Assembly: GCF_014202435.1 (NCBI RefSeq)
Contig: NZ_JACHGU010000012.1
Coordinates: forward strand, 1 to 48,414
Reading direction: 5' to 3'
DNA length: 48,414 nucleotides
Origin: Pseudoxanthomonas broegbernensis
Lineage (GTDB): Bacteria > Pseudomonadota > Gammaproteobacteria > Xanthomonadales > Xanthomonadaceae
The notes under the pieces were generated by a model. The model searched no databases, was not told where the DNA came from, and saw nothing but the letters and a program-made list of their open reading frames with translations. Below are positions 17,070 to 25,688 of the stretch, in pieces; positions within the stretch are counted from its first letter, which is position 1, and each line of letters begins with the position of its first letter. A program made the translations under genes and the position numbers.

Positions 17070-18377
17070 CTACCCCGTGACCCGGCGCCAGAAGCCGGAG
17101 GAAAACCTCGGGTCCAGATGCTCGCGAAAACGGCCCAGGTTGGGAAAGGAAGCCTGGAACATCGCCGGCGACATCCGCGCGTCCTTGGCCGGGTAGACGG
17201 CGCCCCCGGCGGCCATCACCACCCCGTCCAGCGCATCGAGCAGATCCAGGGTGGGCCGGCCGCGGAACGGGAAGTCCAGCGCCAGGGTCGTGCCCGGGCG
17301 CGGGAACGACATCAGTCCCGGCGCCACCCGGTGGCCGAACTGCTTGAGCACGCCCAGGAACGAGCCCTGCCCGCTGGCTGCGATGCGGTCGAGGATCTCG
17401 GCGATGGCCGCTTCTTCGGCGGCCGGCGGCACCACGCACTGGTACTGCAGGAAGCCATGCGGCCCGTACATGCGATTCCAGTGGCCGATGCCATCCAGCG
17501 GATAGAAGAACGGCCGGTAATGCTGCACCCGCCGGCGCGGCTCGGAGGGTGCGCGGCGGTAGTAGAGCGTATTGAAGACGCGCAGGCTGATCCCGTTGAC
17601 CAGGGAGAACGGCGGCACGAAGGGCATGCCCGGCACGCGCCGCGGCGGTGCGGGCGCCCGCACTCCGCTGGCCGCATGCGACCCATGCGAGTACACCCCC
17701 CGGCCCAGCGCCGCATCGCGCGCCAGGCAATCCACCCACGCCACCCGGTACTCGCTGGCGGCCGTTTCCCGCGACAGCGCGAAGAACTCCGGCAAACGCC
17801 CGAACCGCCGCGTCTCCACCTCCATCGCCGGCCCGTGTACCCGCCGCAACTGCAACCGGGCGCGCACGATCGCACCGGTCAATCCCAGGCCGCCCACCGT
17901 GGCCCGGAACAGGCCCGGCTCCACCGCCGGACCGCAGACATGGCGCGTGCCGTCGCTGCGCAGCAACTCCAGCTCCAGCACGTGGTCGCCGAAGCTGCCG
18001 GCGGTCGCATGGTTCTTGCCATGCACGTCGTTGGCGACCGCCCCGCCCACGGTGACCAGGCACGTCCCCGGGGACACCGGCAGGAACCAGCCCTTGGGCA
18101 GCACGAGGTCGGTGATCTCGGCCAGCAATGCCCCTGCCTCGCATTCCAGCACCCCGGTTTCGGCATCGAAGCCGATGAAGCGGTCCAGCCCACGTGCATG
18201 CAGCAGCACGCCGCCAGGGTCGAGGCAACTGTCGCCATAGCTGCGGCCGTTGCCGTAGGGCAGCGCATGCCTCTCGAACCCCGGCAAGGGCCCATTGCGA
18301 TCCTGCAGCGGCGCGATCCGCTGCGTGCCGGGCGCAGGCAGCGGATAACGGCCCCAGGAAGTGCCGGCAGCGGGCAT
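17070..18377 (-). CDS. DprE1-like FAD-dependent polyprenyl-phospho-ribose 2-oxidase
   Basis: The 435-residue protein is a VAO-type flavin oxidoreductase. Its N-terminal FAD-binding motif is PYGNGRSYGDSC, followed by VHGKNHATAGSFGDHVLELE, nearly the DprE1 HGKNHxxAGSFG signature. The C-terminal part has GVLKQFGH, SFPRPGTTLALDFP and AVYPAKDARM. The lysine of the last motif corresponds to the active-site Lys of mycobacterial DprE1 (Lys418 by memory). The position of DprE1 Cys387 is Ala here. The ATG at 18377 has GGGGAG 8 bases upstream. It would oxidise C2 of the ribose carried on a polyprenyl phosphate. It sits between the HAD-UbiA gene (274 bp upstream) and the DprE2-like gene. Confidence 0.87.
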   Translation of the reverse strand: MPAAGTSWGRYPLPAPGTQRIAPLQDRNGPLPGFERHALPYGNGRSYGDSCLDPGGVLLHARGLDRFIGFDAETGVLECEAGALLAEITDLVLPKGWFLPVSPGTCLVTVGGAVANDVHGKNHATAGSFGDHVLELELLRSDGTRHVCGPAVEPGLFRATVGGLGLTGAIVRARLQLRRVHGPAMEVETRRFGRLPEFFALSRETAASEYRVAWVDCLARDAALGRGVYSHGSHAASGVRAPAPPRRVPGMPFVPPFSLVNGISLRVFNTLYYRRAPSEPRRRVQHYRPFFYPLDGIGHWNRMYGPHGFLQYQCVVPPAAEEAAIAEILDRIAASGQGSFLGVLKQFGHRVAPGLMSFPRPGTTLALDFPFRGRPTLDLLDALDGVVMAAGGAVYPAKDARMSPAMFQASFPNLGRFREHLDPRFSSGFWRRVTG

Positions 18378-18511
18378 CAGTGCACTCCCCGGCCTAACCG
18401 GCTGGCGGGCCGGAACACCACCCCTGCGTTTGCCGGCGGGCCCACGACCTGCATATTTCCCGTCGCCATTCCCACCGGATTTCGCCCCCACGCAGCATCC
18501 GCCATGCTACC

Positions 18512-18586
18512 TGTAGGGCGTTCTCGGGCGCATGCCTTCTGCGGCGATGCCATCCGTCCGGCTGAGGCCGCTCCCACCGTACCTAC
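18512..18586. repeat. REPIN-like pair between HAD-UbiA and DprE1-like genes
   Basis: One element at 18512-18536 (TGTAGGGCGTTCTCGGGCGC onward) and an inverted one at 18559-18586 (ending GAGGCCGCTCCCACC then GTACCTAC) lie within the 274-base gap. Both are diverged copies of the family at 5279, 13859 and 15685. I see nothing else in the gap. Confidence 0.6.
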
Positions 18587-18651
18587 ACGCCGGGTACGGG
18601 CGGGCCTCTTCTCGATCGGACCCGCGTCCCTCGCAACGGCCGCAGCCTGCC

Positions 18652-20127
18652 TCAGATCGCCCCCAATACCGCCAGCGCGCATAGCCCGGCCACCGCCTGG
18701 CTGACCGGATCGGTCACGGCAAAGACCACCGGGTCGTCATGCATCTTCCCGCGATGGGCCACCGACCAGGCACGGCTGACCCAATACAGCAGCAGCGGGC
18801 ACAGCAACCACAGGAACTTGGGCCGGGCATACAGCGCCACACTGTCCGGACTGTTGATGTACAGCGCCAGCACCAGCACGGCGATATAGCCCGACGCCCC
18901 GCCCAGCGACTGCAGCAGCGGCAGGTCGGTGGTGGCATAGCCACGGCCACTGGCTTGGTCGCGCCCATCGGCCGCCAGCGCCGCCAGTTCCGTATAGCGC
19001 TTGAGGATGGCCAGGCTGAGGAACACGAACATGGAGAACGCCAGCAGCCAGAACGACAGCGGTACCGAAATGGCGACCGCGCCCCCGATGATCCGCAGCG
19101 TGTACAGCCCGGCCAGCACCATCACGTCCAGCATCTCCACGCGCTTGAGCCACAGCGAGTAGGCCACCGTGGTGAGCCAGTAGACCCCAAGCACTGCAGC
19201 GAAATTCGGTGCCACCCACCAGGCCAAGGCAAAACCGGCCACCGTCGACAACGGTGCGATCAGCATCCCATGCAGGATCGGGATCCGACCCGAGGCGAAG
19301 GCCCGGTTGCGCTTGCGCGGATGCTGGCGATCGGCCTGCAAATCCAGCAAGTCGTTGAGCACATACACGCCCGAGGCGCACAGGCCAAAGGCAAGAAAGG
19401 CTAGCGTCGACTTGAGCGCCGAGGCGGCGTCGAGGAACTGGTGCGCCGCCAACAGCGGCACGAAAACAAGAAGATTCTTCAGCCACTGGTGCAACCGCAG
19501 GGCCTTGGCCCACACCAGCGCGCCTACTGGCTCCCTTGGCAGATGCCCCCCGATTTCCGAAACCCGGGCAGCGGCATCCAGCAGGGAACGGGAACCGTTG
19601 ACCACCCAGGCCCGACGCGCATGCCGCCAGACGTGCAGATCGAACCGGTGGTTGCCGAAATAGTCAAAGCCTCCCTCACCAAAGCGCTCGACCAATGCCC
19701 TTGCCTTGGCCCGCCCGCCCAGATTGGTCACCCCATCGCTTGCCAGGACTTCATCGAAAACCCCCAGATGCTCGGCCACTGCGGTCGCCACCCGCACGTC
19801 CGATGCGGTGCACAGCACCCGGCGGCATGCCTGCGTCGCTCGAAGGTGGTCCAGAACACGGCCGTCATAGCTCATCAGCGCGACATCCAGCGATACCCTG
19901 CTGGCGATGGCCGCCTTGAAATAGGCCTTGCCCCTGAGCAGCCAGAACGGGAAAAGGCATACCAGCAGCGGGTTCCTCTTCAGGAGGGCGAACACCGTTT
20001 CGTACAGCATGTCGCCGTGCAGGAGGGTACCGTCCAGGTCGACACACAGCACTCGCCCACCGCCAAGCTGGATGCCCTCGGCTTCAGCGGTGTCAGAGCC
20101 TGGCTTAACAGCATTGAAGGGCTTCAA
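18652..20127 (-). CDS. HAD phosphatase-UbiA prenyltransferase fusion (polyprenyl-phosphate phosphoribosyltransferase type)
   Basis: The 491-residue protein joins a HAD-superfamily domain (about residues 25-205: motif I VDLDGTLL, motif II CTASD, later DYFGNHRFDLHVW) to a UbiA-type membrane transferase (about 210-491, eight to nine helices). The UbiA part has LRLHQWLKN, the Asp-rich motif NDLLDLQADRQHPRKRNR, and YSLWLKRVEMLDV. In mycobacteria the UbiA protein Rv3806c transfers 5-phosphoribose from PRPP to decaprenyl phosphate and a phosphatase then removes the 5-phosphate; a fusion would supply both activities. The start is a TTG at 20127, preceded by GGAG at ~10 bases and overlapping the stop of a small upstream ORF. 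No in-frame ATG precedes the HAD motif. Confidence 0.88.
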   Translation of the reverse strand: MKPFNAVKPGSDTAEAEGIQLGGGRVLCVDLDGTLLHGDMLYETVFALLKRNPLLVCLFPFWLLRGKAYFKAAIASRVSLDVALMSYDGRVLDHLRATQACRRVLCTASDVRVATAVAEHLGVFDEVLASDGVTNLGGRAKARALVERFGEGGFDYFGNHRFDLHVWRHARRAWVVNGSRSLLDAAARVSEIGGHLPREPVGALVWAKALRLHQWLKNLLVFVPLLAAHQFLDAASALKSTLAFLAFGLCASGVYVLNDLLDLQADRQHPRKRNRAFASGRIPILHGMLIAPLSTVAGFALAWWVAPNFAAVLGVYWLTTVAYSLWLKRVEMLDVMVLAGLYTLRIIGGAVAISVPLSFWLLAFSMFVFLSLAILKRYTELAALAADGRDQASGRGYATTDLPLLQSLGGASGYIAVLVLALYINSPDSVALYARPKFLWLLCPLLLYWVSRAWSVAHRGKMHDDPVVFAVTDPVSQAVAGLCALAVLGAI

Positions 20128-20375
20128 GAATCGAGCACTCCGAGCAGGGTTGTCCTGCCCTCCAAGAGGGCAGCGCGATGTCTATCCAACATATCCGGGC
20201 CGCACGCGCAAGCTGGGCACCGGGTCACGATCCCACCGATTAGGCCCAATAGCCCCCAAGCCACAGCAAGCAGATGATTTACCAGCCCGGCGAGGTCCGC
20301 AACCCACAGTCCGCCGGGGGCCACTCTCAAGCCGGCACTAGGCGCACGCACGCCATCGACGTCACCGCCTCTCAC
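20124..20375 (-). CDS. Possible small membrane protein, unrecognised
   Basis: A GTG-started frame of 83 codons runs across most of the 301-base divergent gap between the HAD-UbiA gene and galE. It encodes a hydrophobic stretch (LVNHLLAVAWGLLGLIGGIV) followed by a short CPACAC cysteine motif. Its TGA stop overlaps the TTG start of the HAD-UbiA gene, which could couple translation. I recognise no family, and GC-rich DNA produces such frames by chance. It may be only a leader or nothing. The promoters for the divergent operons must also lie here, but I see no clear consensus. Confidence 0.25.
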   Translation of the reverse strand: MRGGDVDGVRAPSAGLRVAPGGLWVADLAGLVNHLLAVAWGLLGLIGGIVTRCPACACGPDMLDRHRAALLEGRTTLLGVLDS

Positions 20376-20428
20376 CCAAAGAATCCAGCCATACTTCCGG
20401 AAGCAGCCTTCGGCATTGGGGACGATTC

Positions 20429-21403
20429 ATGCACCTGCTGGTTTGTGGCGGCGCTGGTTACGTCGGCGCCCATGTTGCCCTCGCCCTGCACAGGCGAGGC
20501 CATTCGGCGACGGTCCTGGACAACCTCAGTACCGGGCATCGCGAGGCCGTGCGCTGGGGACCGCTGTTCAAGGCCGACCTGCTCGATATGACGCAGTTGG
20601 ACCAGGCCTTCGCTTCCCGCCGATTCGATGCGGTCCTGCATCTTTGTGCCCGTTCCCTGGTCGCCGAGTCGAGTACGGATCCATACGCCTACTACGAGAA
20701 CAACGTCCAAGGCACCTTGAACCTGCTCAGAACCATGCGCCGTCATGGCGTGGACAAGATCGTGTTCTCCTCTACGGCCGCTGTCTACGGCCAACCTGAA
20801 ACCGATGTCATCGGCGAGGACCACCCGAAATCGCCCATCAACCCGTACGGCGCATCGAAGCTCATGGTCGAACGCATCCTTGCCGACGCAGCGCACGCCT
20901 ACGGCCTGCGGTCCGTGAGCCTGCGCTACTTCAACGCAGCAGGATCGGCGCATGACCAGGGAATAGGCGAAAGCCACAGCCCAGAGACCCACCTAATCCC
21001 CAACGTACTTCTTTCGATTACGGAACCAGACAAGCCGCTGAGGCTCTACGGACTCGACTACCGGACCCCAGATGGAACCTGCATCCGGGACTACGTACAT
21101 ACGCTGGACCTGGCCGACGCCCATCTAGGCGCCCTGGAATTCCTGCAAAACGCCGAAGGCGCCCACGCGTTCAACCTCGGCAATGGCACCGGCTTCAGCG
21201 TCATGGAAGTGATCCAAGCCGCGGAACGCGTCACGGGCCGTCCGGTTCGATGGGAATCGGCTCCCAGGCGCGCAGGTGATCCACCTATACTGGTTGCATC
21301 CAGCCAGAAGGCACGCACGGCCTTGGGCTGGGCCCCCGCCCTCTCCGATATCGACCAGATAGTTTCCAGCGCATGGCGATGGCACCTCAACCGGAGCTAT
21401 TGA
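20429..21403 (+). CDS. galE: UDP-glucose 4-epimerase GalE
   Basis: GalE interconverts UDP-glucose and UDP-galactose (or the N-acetyl forms) and supplies sugar donors for surface glycans. The 324-residue extended SDR has the NAD-binding GGAGYVGAHVALAL, an active-site Ser/Thr in VFSSTAAVYG, and the YxxxK pair in NPYGASKLMVERIL. Epimerase motifs SLRYFNAAGS, DGTCIRDYVH and FNLGNGTGFSV are present. GGGGA lies 6 bases before the ATG. It begins the plus-strand set galE, glycosyltransferase, desaturase, methyltransferase, divergent from the HAD-UbiA gene. Confidence 0.93.
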   Translation: MHLLVCGGAGYVGAHVALALHRRGHSATVLDNLSTGHREAVRWGPLFKADLLDMTQLDQAFASRRFDAVLHLCARSLVAESSTDPYAYYENNVQGTLNLLRTMRRHGVDKIVFSSTAAVYGQPETDVIGEDHPKSPINPYGASKLMVERILADAAHAYGLRSVSLRYFNAAGSAHDQGIGESHSPETHLIPNVLLSITEPDKPLRLYGLDYRTPDGTCIRDYVHTLDLADAHLGALEFLQNAEGAHAFNLGNGTGFSVMEVIQAAERVTGRPVRWESAPRRAGDPPILVASSQKARTALGWAPALSDIDQIVSSAWRWHLNRSY

Positions 21404-21477
21404 TTGCAGGCTTTCGGTGATTAAGGGACGATGTGATCGAGTGGGGCAGAACGGCCCATCTGGGTAAGGTTTGGCGA

Positions 21478-22518
21478 ATGATTGCGGGGAGCAGGATGGG
21501 TACGATGGCTATCCTCGAGGAATCGGTACGGACCACTGACGTTCCGGGTTCCCACCTGCGGCTGTCGGTCGTGACCCCCTGCTTCAACGAAGAAGATGTC
21601 ATCGGCGAAACCTACTTGCGCTTGACCGGCGTGTGCCGGGAAATTTGCGGAGAGGACTACGAAATCGTCTTCGTCGACGACGGCTCGAACGATTCGACAT
21701 GGACCAAGCTGGAGGACATCGCACACGCCGACCCGCGGATCGTCGCCCTCAAGCTGTCGAGGAACTTCGGGCACCAAGCGGCCCTGACCGCCGGGCTCCA
21801 ATTGGCGCGTGCCGATCGGGTAATGATGATCGATGCCGACCTGCAGGACCCTCCCGAGTTGCTCGGGGGCATGCTGGCCAAGATGGACGAAGGGTTCGAC
21901 GTGGTCTATGGGAAGCGGATCGAACGAGAAGGCGAAACCCGGTTCAAGAAGGCCAGCGCCAGCGTCTTCTACCGTGTGCTGAGCAAGCTGACCGAGGTGG
22001 ATATCCCCCAGGACACCGGCGACTTTCGCATCGTCAACCGGAAGGTGCTGGATGCCCTGCTTTCGCTGCCTGAGCACCATCGTTTCGTGCGCGGCATGGT
22101 TGCCTGGCTCGGCTTCCAGCAATATGCCTTCCCTTACGTCAGGCAGAAGCGCTTCGCCGGCACTACGAAATACCCATTGCGAAAGATGGTCAGGCTGGCC
22201 ATCGATGCGATTACGGGATTCTCCGTAAGGCCGCTGCGAATCAGCATCTGGTTCGCGATGGCGGCGTTGACGGCATCCCTCGCGCTCATCGTCTACACGT
22301 TCGTGTCTTGGCTGCTGTTCGACACGGTAAAGGGCTGGGCCAGTCTGTTAATCGCCATCTCGATTTTCTCGGCCGCAAATTTCCTGTGCCTTGGAATCTT
22401 CGGAGAATACCTTGGACGCCTATTCACCGAATCCAAGCGACGTCCACTTTTTCTAATCGATGAAATCAAGGTTGGCAAAACATCCGCAGCATGCGGAATA
22501 GCCACGAAGAACAAGTGA
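21478..22518 (+). CDS. DPM1/GtrB-like polyprenyl-phosphate glycosyltransferase (GT2)
   Basis: This family-2 glycosyltransferase has an N-terminal catalytic domain with LSVVTPCFNEEDVI, a DDGSNDST motif, the metal-binding DADLQDPPE and a region KRFAGTTKYPLRKM. Two C-terminal membrane helices follow (about residues 255-320). That layout is typical of enzymes that load a sugar onto undecaprenyl or dolichyl phosphate at the cytoplasmic face (GtrB, ArnC, DPM1 types). The start is uncertain: ATG 21478 has TAAGG 8 bases upstream, but ATGs at 21496 and 21505 are also possible. It follows galE by 74 bp and precedes the desaturase gene by 33 bp. A GtrA partner lies at 24518-24904. The sugar is not evident. 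Confidence 0.87.
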   Translation: MIAGSRMGTMAILEESVRTTDVPGSHLRLSVVTPCFNEEDVIGETYLRLTGVCREICGEDYEIVFVDDGSNDSTWTKLEDIAHADPRIVALKLSRNFGHQAALTAGLQLARADRVMMIDADLQDPPELLGGMLAKMDEGFDVVYGKRIEREGETRFKKASASVFYRVLSKLTEVDIPQDTGDFRIVNRKVLDALLSLPEHHRFVRGMVAWLGFQQYAFPYVRQKRFAGTTKYPLRKMVRLAIDAITGFSVRPLRISIWFAMAALTASLALIVYTFVSWLLFDTVKGWASLLIAISIFSAANFLCLGIFGEYLGRLFTESKRRPLFLIDEIKVGKTSAACGIATKNK

Positions 22519-22551
22519 GGCCGTGTAGATGAGCACCCTTGGAGCGCAGGC

Positions 22552-23583
22552 ATGAACTCAGCTACCGATCCCCCGGAACGCCTTTCGGTGCGGAGCACGG
22601 AGGAGGATTTCTCGGCCAATTTCGGCAGGATCAGAAGGGAAATCAGAAACGGGGAAAATATTGCGCTGGATGATTTCATCAAGACCCTTGCCCCTCGTTA
22701 TTGGGTTGTTTACCGCGACATTGGCGCAGGGTATGTTCTGATATTGGCAACCGTCATTCTTGCGGCGATTGCCGAGCAAGGCGGAATGCCGATCGCCGCC
22801 GTTGCTTTGATTTCCGGCCTGACCATTGGCTACTGGATAGCATACCTCCAGCTATTCATTCACGAAGGAGCCCACTGGAATCTGGCCGAAGATCGCGCAA
22901 GGAGCGATCTTCTCGCCAACTTGCTGATCGCCTGGTGGGCCGGCCAAGAGATCAATGCGTATCGCAAGATCCACTTCCAGCATCATCGCTCACTGGGAAA
23001 GACCGATGATTCTGAACGCACCTATTTCTCCCCCCTCAATCCTGCTTTCATCATGAAAGGGATATCAGGACTGCTGGTTCTGGCGGTATTCACGACCCGT
23101 AGATCCATCGTCGACACAAAAGTCCAGGCCCGCGAAAAGCAATCGGCAGGCGGCTTATCCATCCGTGCTTGTGTAATCGCGGCAGGTGTCGCTATACACG
23201 CCACCATCGTGAGCACAATGCTTTATCTCGGCCTCTGGGGAGTCGCCATAGGCTGGGTCATGGGAGTTGGCGCGTTCTTCCCATTCTTTGGAGCAATGCG
23301 GCAACTGCTGGAGCATCGCTCCGATCTGGCGAGTTCCGCCATCGACTACACCTCCACGGACCATGGCCCCCACACACGGATGTTCAGCGACAACTGGTTC
23401 GATAGGACATTCGGCGGGGCAGGCTTCAATCGCCACTTGCTGCATCATTGGCTGCCCATGATTTCTTATACGCGCCTGGGCGATCTCGAAAATTTCCTCC
23501 TTGGCACTTCCTTGAAATCCATAATCGAAAGCCGAAGGACCACATATTTTCGCGCATTTCGGAAGCTGTTCCATGTCCACTAA
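22552..23583 (+). CDS. Membrane fatty-acid-desaturase family protein
   Basis: The 343-residue protein has the three histidine clusters of membrane di-iron desaturases and hydroxylases: HEGAHWN, HFQHHRSLGK and NRHLLHHWLP. They sit among about four to five membrane helices (for example YVLILATVILAAIA). GGAG precedes the ATG by ~7 bases. The downstream methyltransferase gene overlaps it by 11 bases, so the two are co-translated. Desaturase-family enzymes occasionally occur in glycan gene clusters, where the substrate may be a lipid carrier or acyl group. I cannot tell the substrate here. The base composition is lower in GC than the flanks, suggesting acquisition. Confidence 0.85.
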   Translation: MNSATDPPERLSVRSTEEDFSANFGRIRREIRNGENIALDDFIKTLAPRYWVVYRDIGAGYVLILATVILAAIAEQGGMPIAAVALISGLTIGYWIAYLQLFIHEGAHWNLAEDRARSDLLANLLIAWWAGQEINAYRKIHFQHHRSLGKTDDSERTYFSPLNPAFIMKGISGLLVLAVFTTRRSIVDTKVQAREKQSAGGLSIRACVIAAGVAIHATIVSTMLYLGLWGVAIGWVMGVGAFFPFFGAMRQLLEHRSDLASSAIDYTSTDHGPHTRMFSDNWFDRTFGGAGFNRHLLHHWLPMISYTRLGDLENFLLGTSLKSIIESRRTTYFRAFRKLFHVH

Positions 23584-24502
23584 AAGCGGGACCTGCCCGA
23601 TTTGCGGCAGTGAAGGCACCCTCTACGCACAAGCGCGCGACATTGAATATTTCTCCACTCCCGAAGCATTCGATTATCGCCTGTGCAGCACTTGCGACCT
23701 GCTATTTATCGACCCCGTTCCGGCCGACAGGCTGAATGAAATCTATCCGGATAATTATTATTCCTTCGTTGCAAACGAATCCGGGAAAAATTTGGTCACT
23801 AAATTTAAGGAGTGGCTGGACAAGCGAAGCTTTCGTGGATTCCTGTCCGGAATTCCAGGACCTCGCCTGAATGTCCTCGATGTAGGTGGCGGCAGTGGCT
23901 GGCTTTCCGACCTGATCCGCGGCATTGACTCACGGGTTTCGAAGACCCAGATCGTAGATCTAGATCCAGGTGCTCAAGCTGTCGCCGAAAGGCATGGACA
24001 TGACTATTTTTGTGGGCGCATAGAGGAATTCGAAACCTCTGATCGCTACAACGTTATTTTGCTACTTAATCTGATAGAGCATGTCGACGACCCAGTCGGG
24101 GTACTGCGGAAAGCGGCTGGCCTGCTGGCTCCTGGCGGGCGGATATATATCAAAACGCCGAACTTCCGCGCATGGGATGCACGCATTTTTAGGCACGGTA
24201 GCTGGGGTGGATATCATTGCCCACGACATTTCGTACTCTTCTCGCGCAAAAGCTTCCGTACTGCCGCCCAAATGGCGGGGCTGGATGTCATCGATTTTTC
24301 CTACACGCAAGGAGCCCCCTTCTGGAGCGTTTCCATGCTGGATGCTCTGCGGCGTGCGGGGATAGCCACGGTGTCTGCAGAAAGGCCCGCGGTATACCAC
24401 CCCATCATGCCCCTGCTGCAGGCGGCAGGCGCTGCGCTCGACTTCGCGCGGAAGCCGTTTTTCCCCCTCTCCCAGATGATCGTTCATCTTGGCAAGCCAT
24501 AA
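23573..24502 (+). CDS. Class I SAM methyltransferase with N-terminal zinc-ribbon-like motif
   Basis: The 309-residue protein begins with a CPICGSEG ... CSTCD pair, the N-terminal zinc-like segment common to sugar C-methyltransferase and methylase relatives in surface polysaccharide clusters. A Rossmann methyltransferase core follows with motif I NVLDVGGGSGWLSDL, acidic loop IVDLDPGAQAVAER and NVILLLNLIEHVDDPVGVL. The C-terminal part is family-specific. It overlaps the desaturase gene by 11 bases and ends 15 bp before the convergent GtrA gene. It probably modifies a sugar or lipid-linked intermediate; the target is not evident. Confidence 0.85.
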   Translation: MSTKSGTCPICGSEGTLYAQARDIEYFSTPEAFDYRLCSTCDLLFIDPVPADRLNEIYPDNYYSFVANESGKNLVTKFKEWLDKRSFRGFLSGIPGPRLNVLDVGGGSGWLSDLIRGIDSRVSKTQIVDLDPGAQAVAERHGHDYFCGRIEEFETSDRYNVILLLNLIEHVDDPVGVLRKAAGLLAPGGRIYIKTPNFRAWDARIFRHGSWGGYHCPRHFVLFSRKSFRTAAQMAGLDVIDFSYTQGAPFWSVSMLDALRRAGIATVSAERPAVYHPIMPLLQAAGAALDFARKPFFPLSQMIVHLGKP

Positions 24503-24517
24503 GTCATCCGCCTTTGG

Positions 24518-24904
24518 TCAATCTCGGGCCCGTTCAACAAACGCCCATTTTTCGCAGAGAAAATAGAAGGTGATGGTGTAGATCGGCAGTCCAGCAAGAC
24601 TGCCTATGATCTTTTGGATGCTGAATTGATAGACCACTAGATACACGACGATGAGATTAGCGGCGAACGCGATAGCAAAACAGGTGATGAATCTGAGTGC
24701 GTTCCTAGGCGTTTGCGATTGGCCGAATGTATATCGGCTATTCAGTGCATAGCTCAAAAGCAAACCAAAGGCATAGCCGACTGCGTTGGCAACGATCGGA
24801 TTGCCGATGGTTGCGGTAACCACCACGACTATCGCCGCCCCGACTAGAGTGACGAGCAACCCCACTAGCGCAAATATTGTTAATCGCCGACTACGCACGC
24901 GCAT
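24518..24904 (-). CDS. GtrA family membrane protein (second copy)
   Basis: The 128-residue protein has four membrane helices and GtrA features: FALVGLLVTLVGAAIVVVV near the N-terminus, AVGYAFGLLLSYALNSRYTF in the middle, and a closing FYFLCEKWAFVE. GtrA proteins are thought to help translocate or stabilise polyprenyl-phosphate sugars, and this copy may partner the DPM1-like transferase at 21478. It overlaps the upstream methyltransferase gene by 14 bases and is last in the minus-strand set running from pilA. It is distinct in sequence from the copy at 15756. Confidence 0.86.
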   Translation of the reverse strand: MRVRSRRLTIFALVGLLVTLVGAAIVVVVTATIGNPIVANAVGYAFGLLLSYALNSRYTFGQSQTPRNALRFITCFAIAFAANLIVVYLVVYQFSIQKIIGSLAGLPIYTITFYFLCEKWAFVERARD

Positions 24905-25592
24905 ACGCTACGTACTGGGCGCCCAGTGGAAGCCACCCCAAGTGCCGCTCGAAAGGACGCATAAGGGAAAGGAATCTTGGGAAAAACACTATGTAGTCGA
25001 TCGAAGCGTCCTTCATACCCGCCTGCGACAACAGTGAAAGCGACTCTTTACGGGACAGAAGAATTGCATCCTCATCAAATTCGCAACTCCTGACCGCATG
25101 TCGTGTAAGTGGATTTAAGGGATTGTGCTCGAAGATAAAGAAGGTGGCCCCGGGCTTCAATACACGGCGGATCTCTTTCGTCCAGAGCTGGCGCTCACCC
25201 GGCGGGATGTGGTGATAGACGCAGGCGGCCATTACTAGGTCCTGTGACTGATCCGGCAGGGGTATCCTCCCATCCGTCAGAAGGGAGAATTCAACCTGAG
25301 GATTGCTTTGCCGGGCGACCTGCAGGCTCTCGCTTGACACGTCGGCACCACGCAGCTCCGCGTTCGGGAATACCCGGGCCAAGTGCGGAAGCGAATTTCC
25401 GATGCCACAACCGAAGTCCAAGACCGATAAACGCTTCTTCGTGGCGTTCGCGCCCAGGGAGTCGGCGATGTACTTGATCTTGTATTCTGCAAAATATGCC
25501 GGCTCTTCCCCACTCGTCTTGATGCTGCCCTTATGCAGTGCGTCATAGCTTCCCGCATAGGCGTCAAACTGCGGCTTCTCTTCTTGACTCAT
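24891..25592 (-). CDS. Class I SAM-dependent methyltransferase
   Basis: The 233-residue protein has motif I SVLDFGCGIGNSLPHLA, an acidic GADVSSESLQVAR loop, and AACVYHHIPPGERQLWTKEI in place of motif IV-V, as in UbiE/COQ5-like methyltransferases. GGAG lies 9 bases before the ATG. It overlaps the GtrA gene downstream by 14 bases. The 96 bp between it and the upstream polytopic membrane protein gene hold nothing recognisable. A role in modifying glycan, lipid carrier or pilin is inferred from context only. Confidence 0.85.
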   Translation of the reverse strand: MSQEEKPQFDAYAGSYDALHKGSIKTSGEEPAYFAEYKIKYIADSLGANATKKRLSVLDFGCGIGNSLPHLARVFPNAELRGADVSSESLQVARQSNPQVEFSLLTDGRIPLPDQSQDLVMAACVYHHIPPGERQLWTKEIRRVLKPGATFFIFEHNPLNPLTRHAVRSCEFDEDAILLSRKESLSLLSQAGMKDASIDYIVFFPRFLSLMRPFERHLGWLPLGAQYVAYARA

Positions 25593-25688
25593 ACTGCATG
25601 GCTCCGTGAGAGATACCGATCGAGGCCGTGTACAGAACCCAGCGTGTCCAGTCGCCAGACTGCGTTATCGAATTCCAGGAACCGTATC

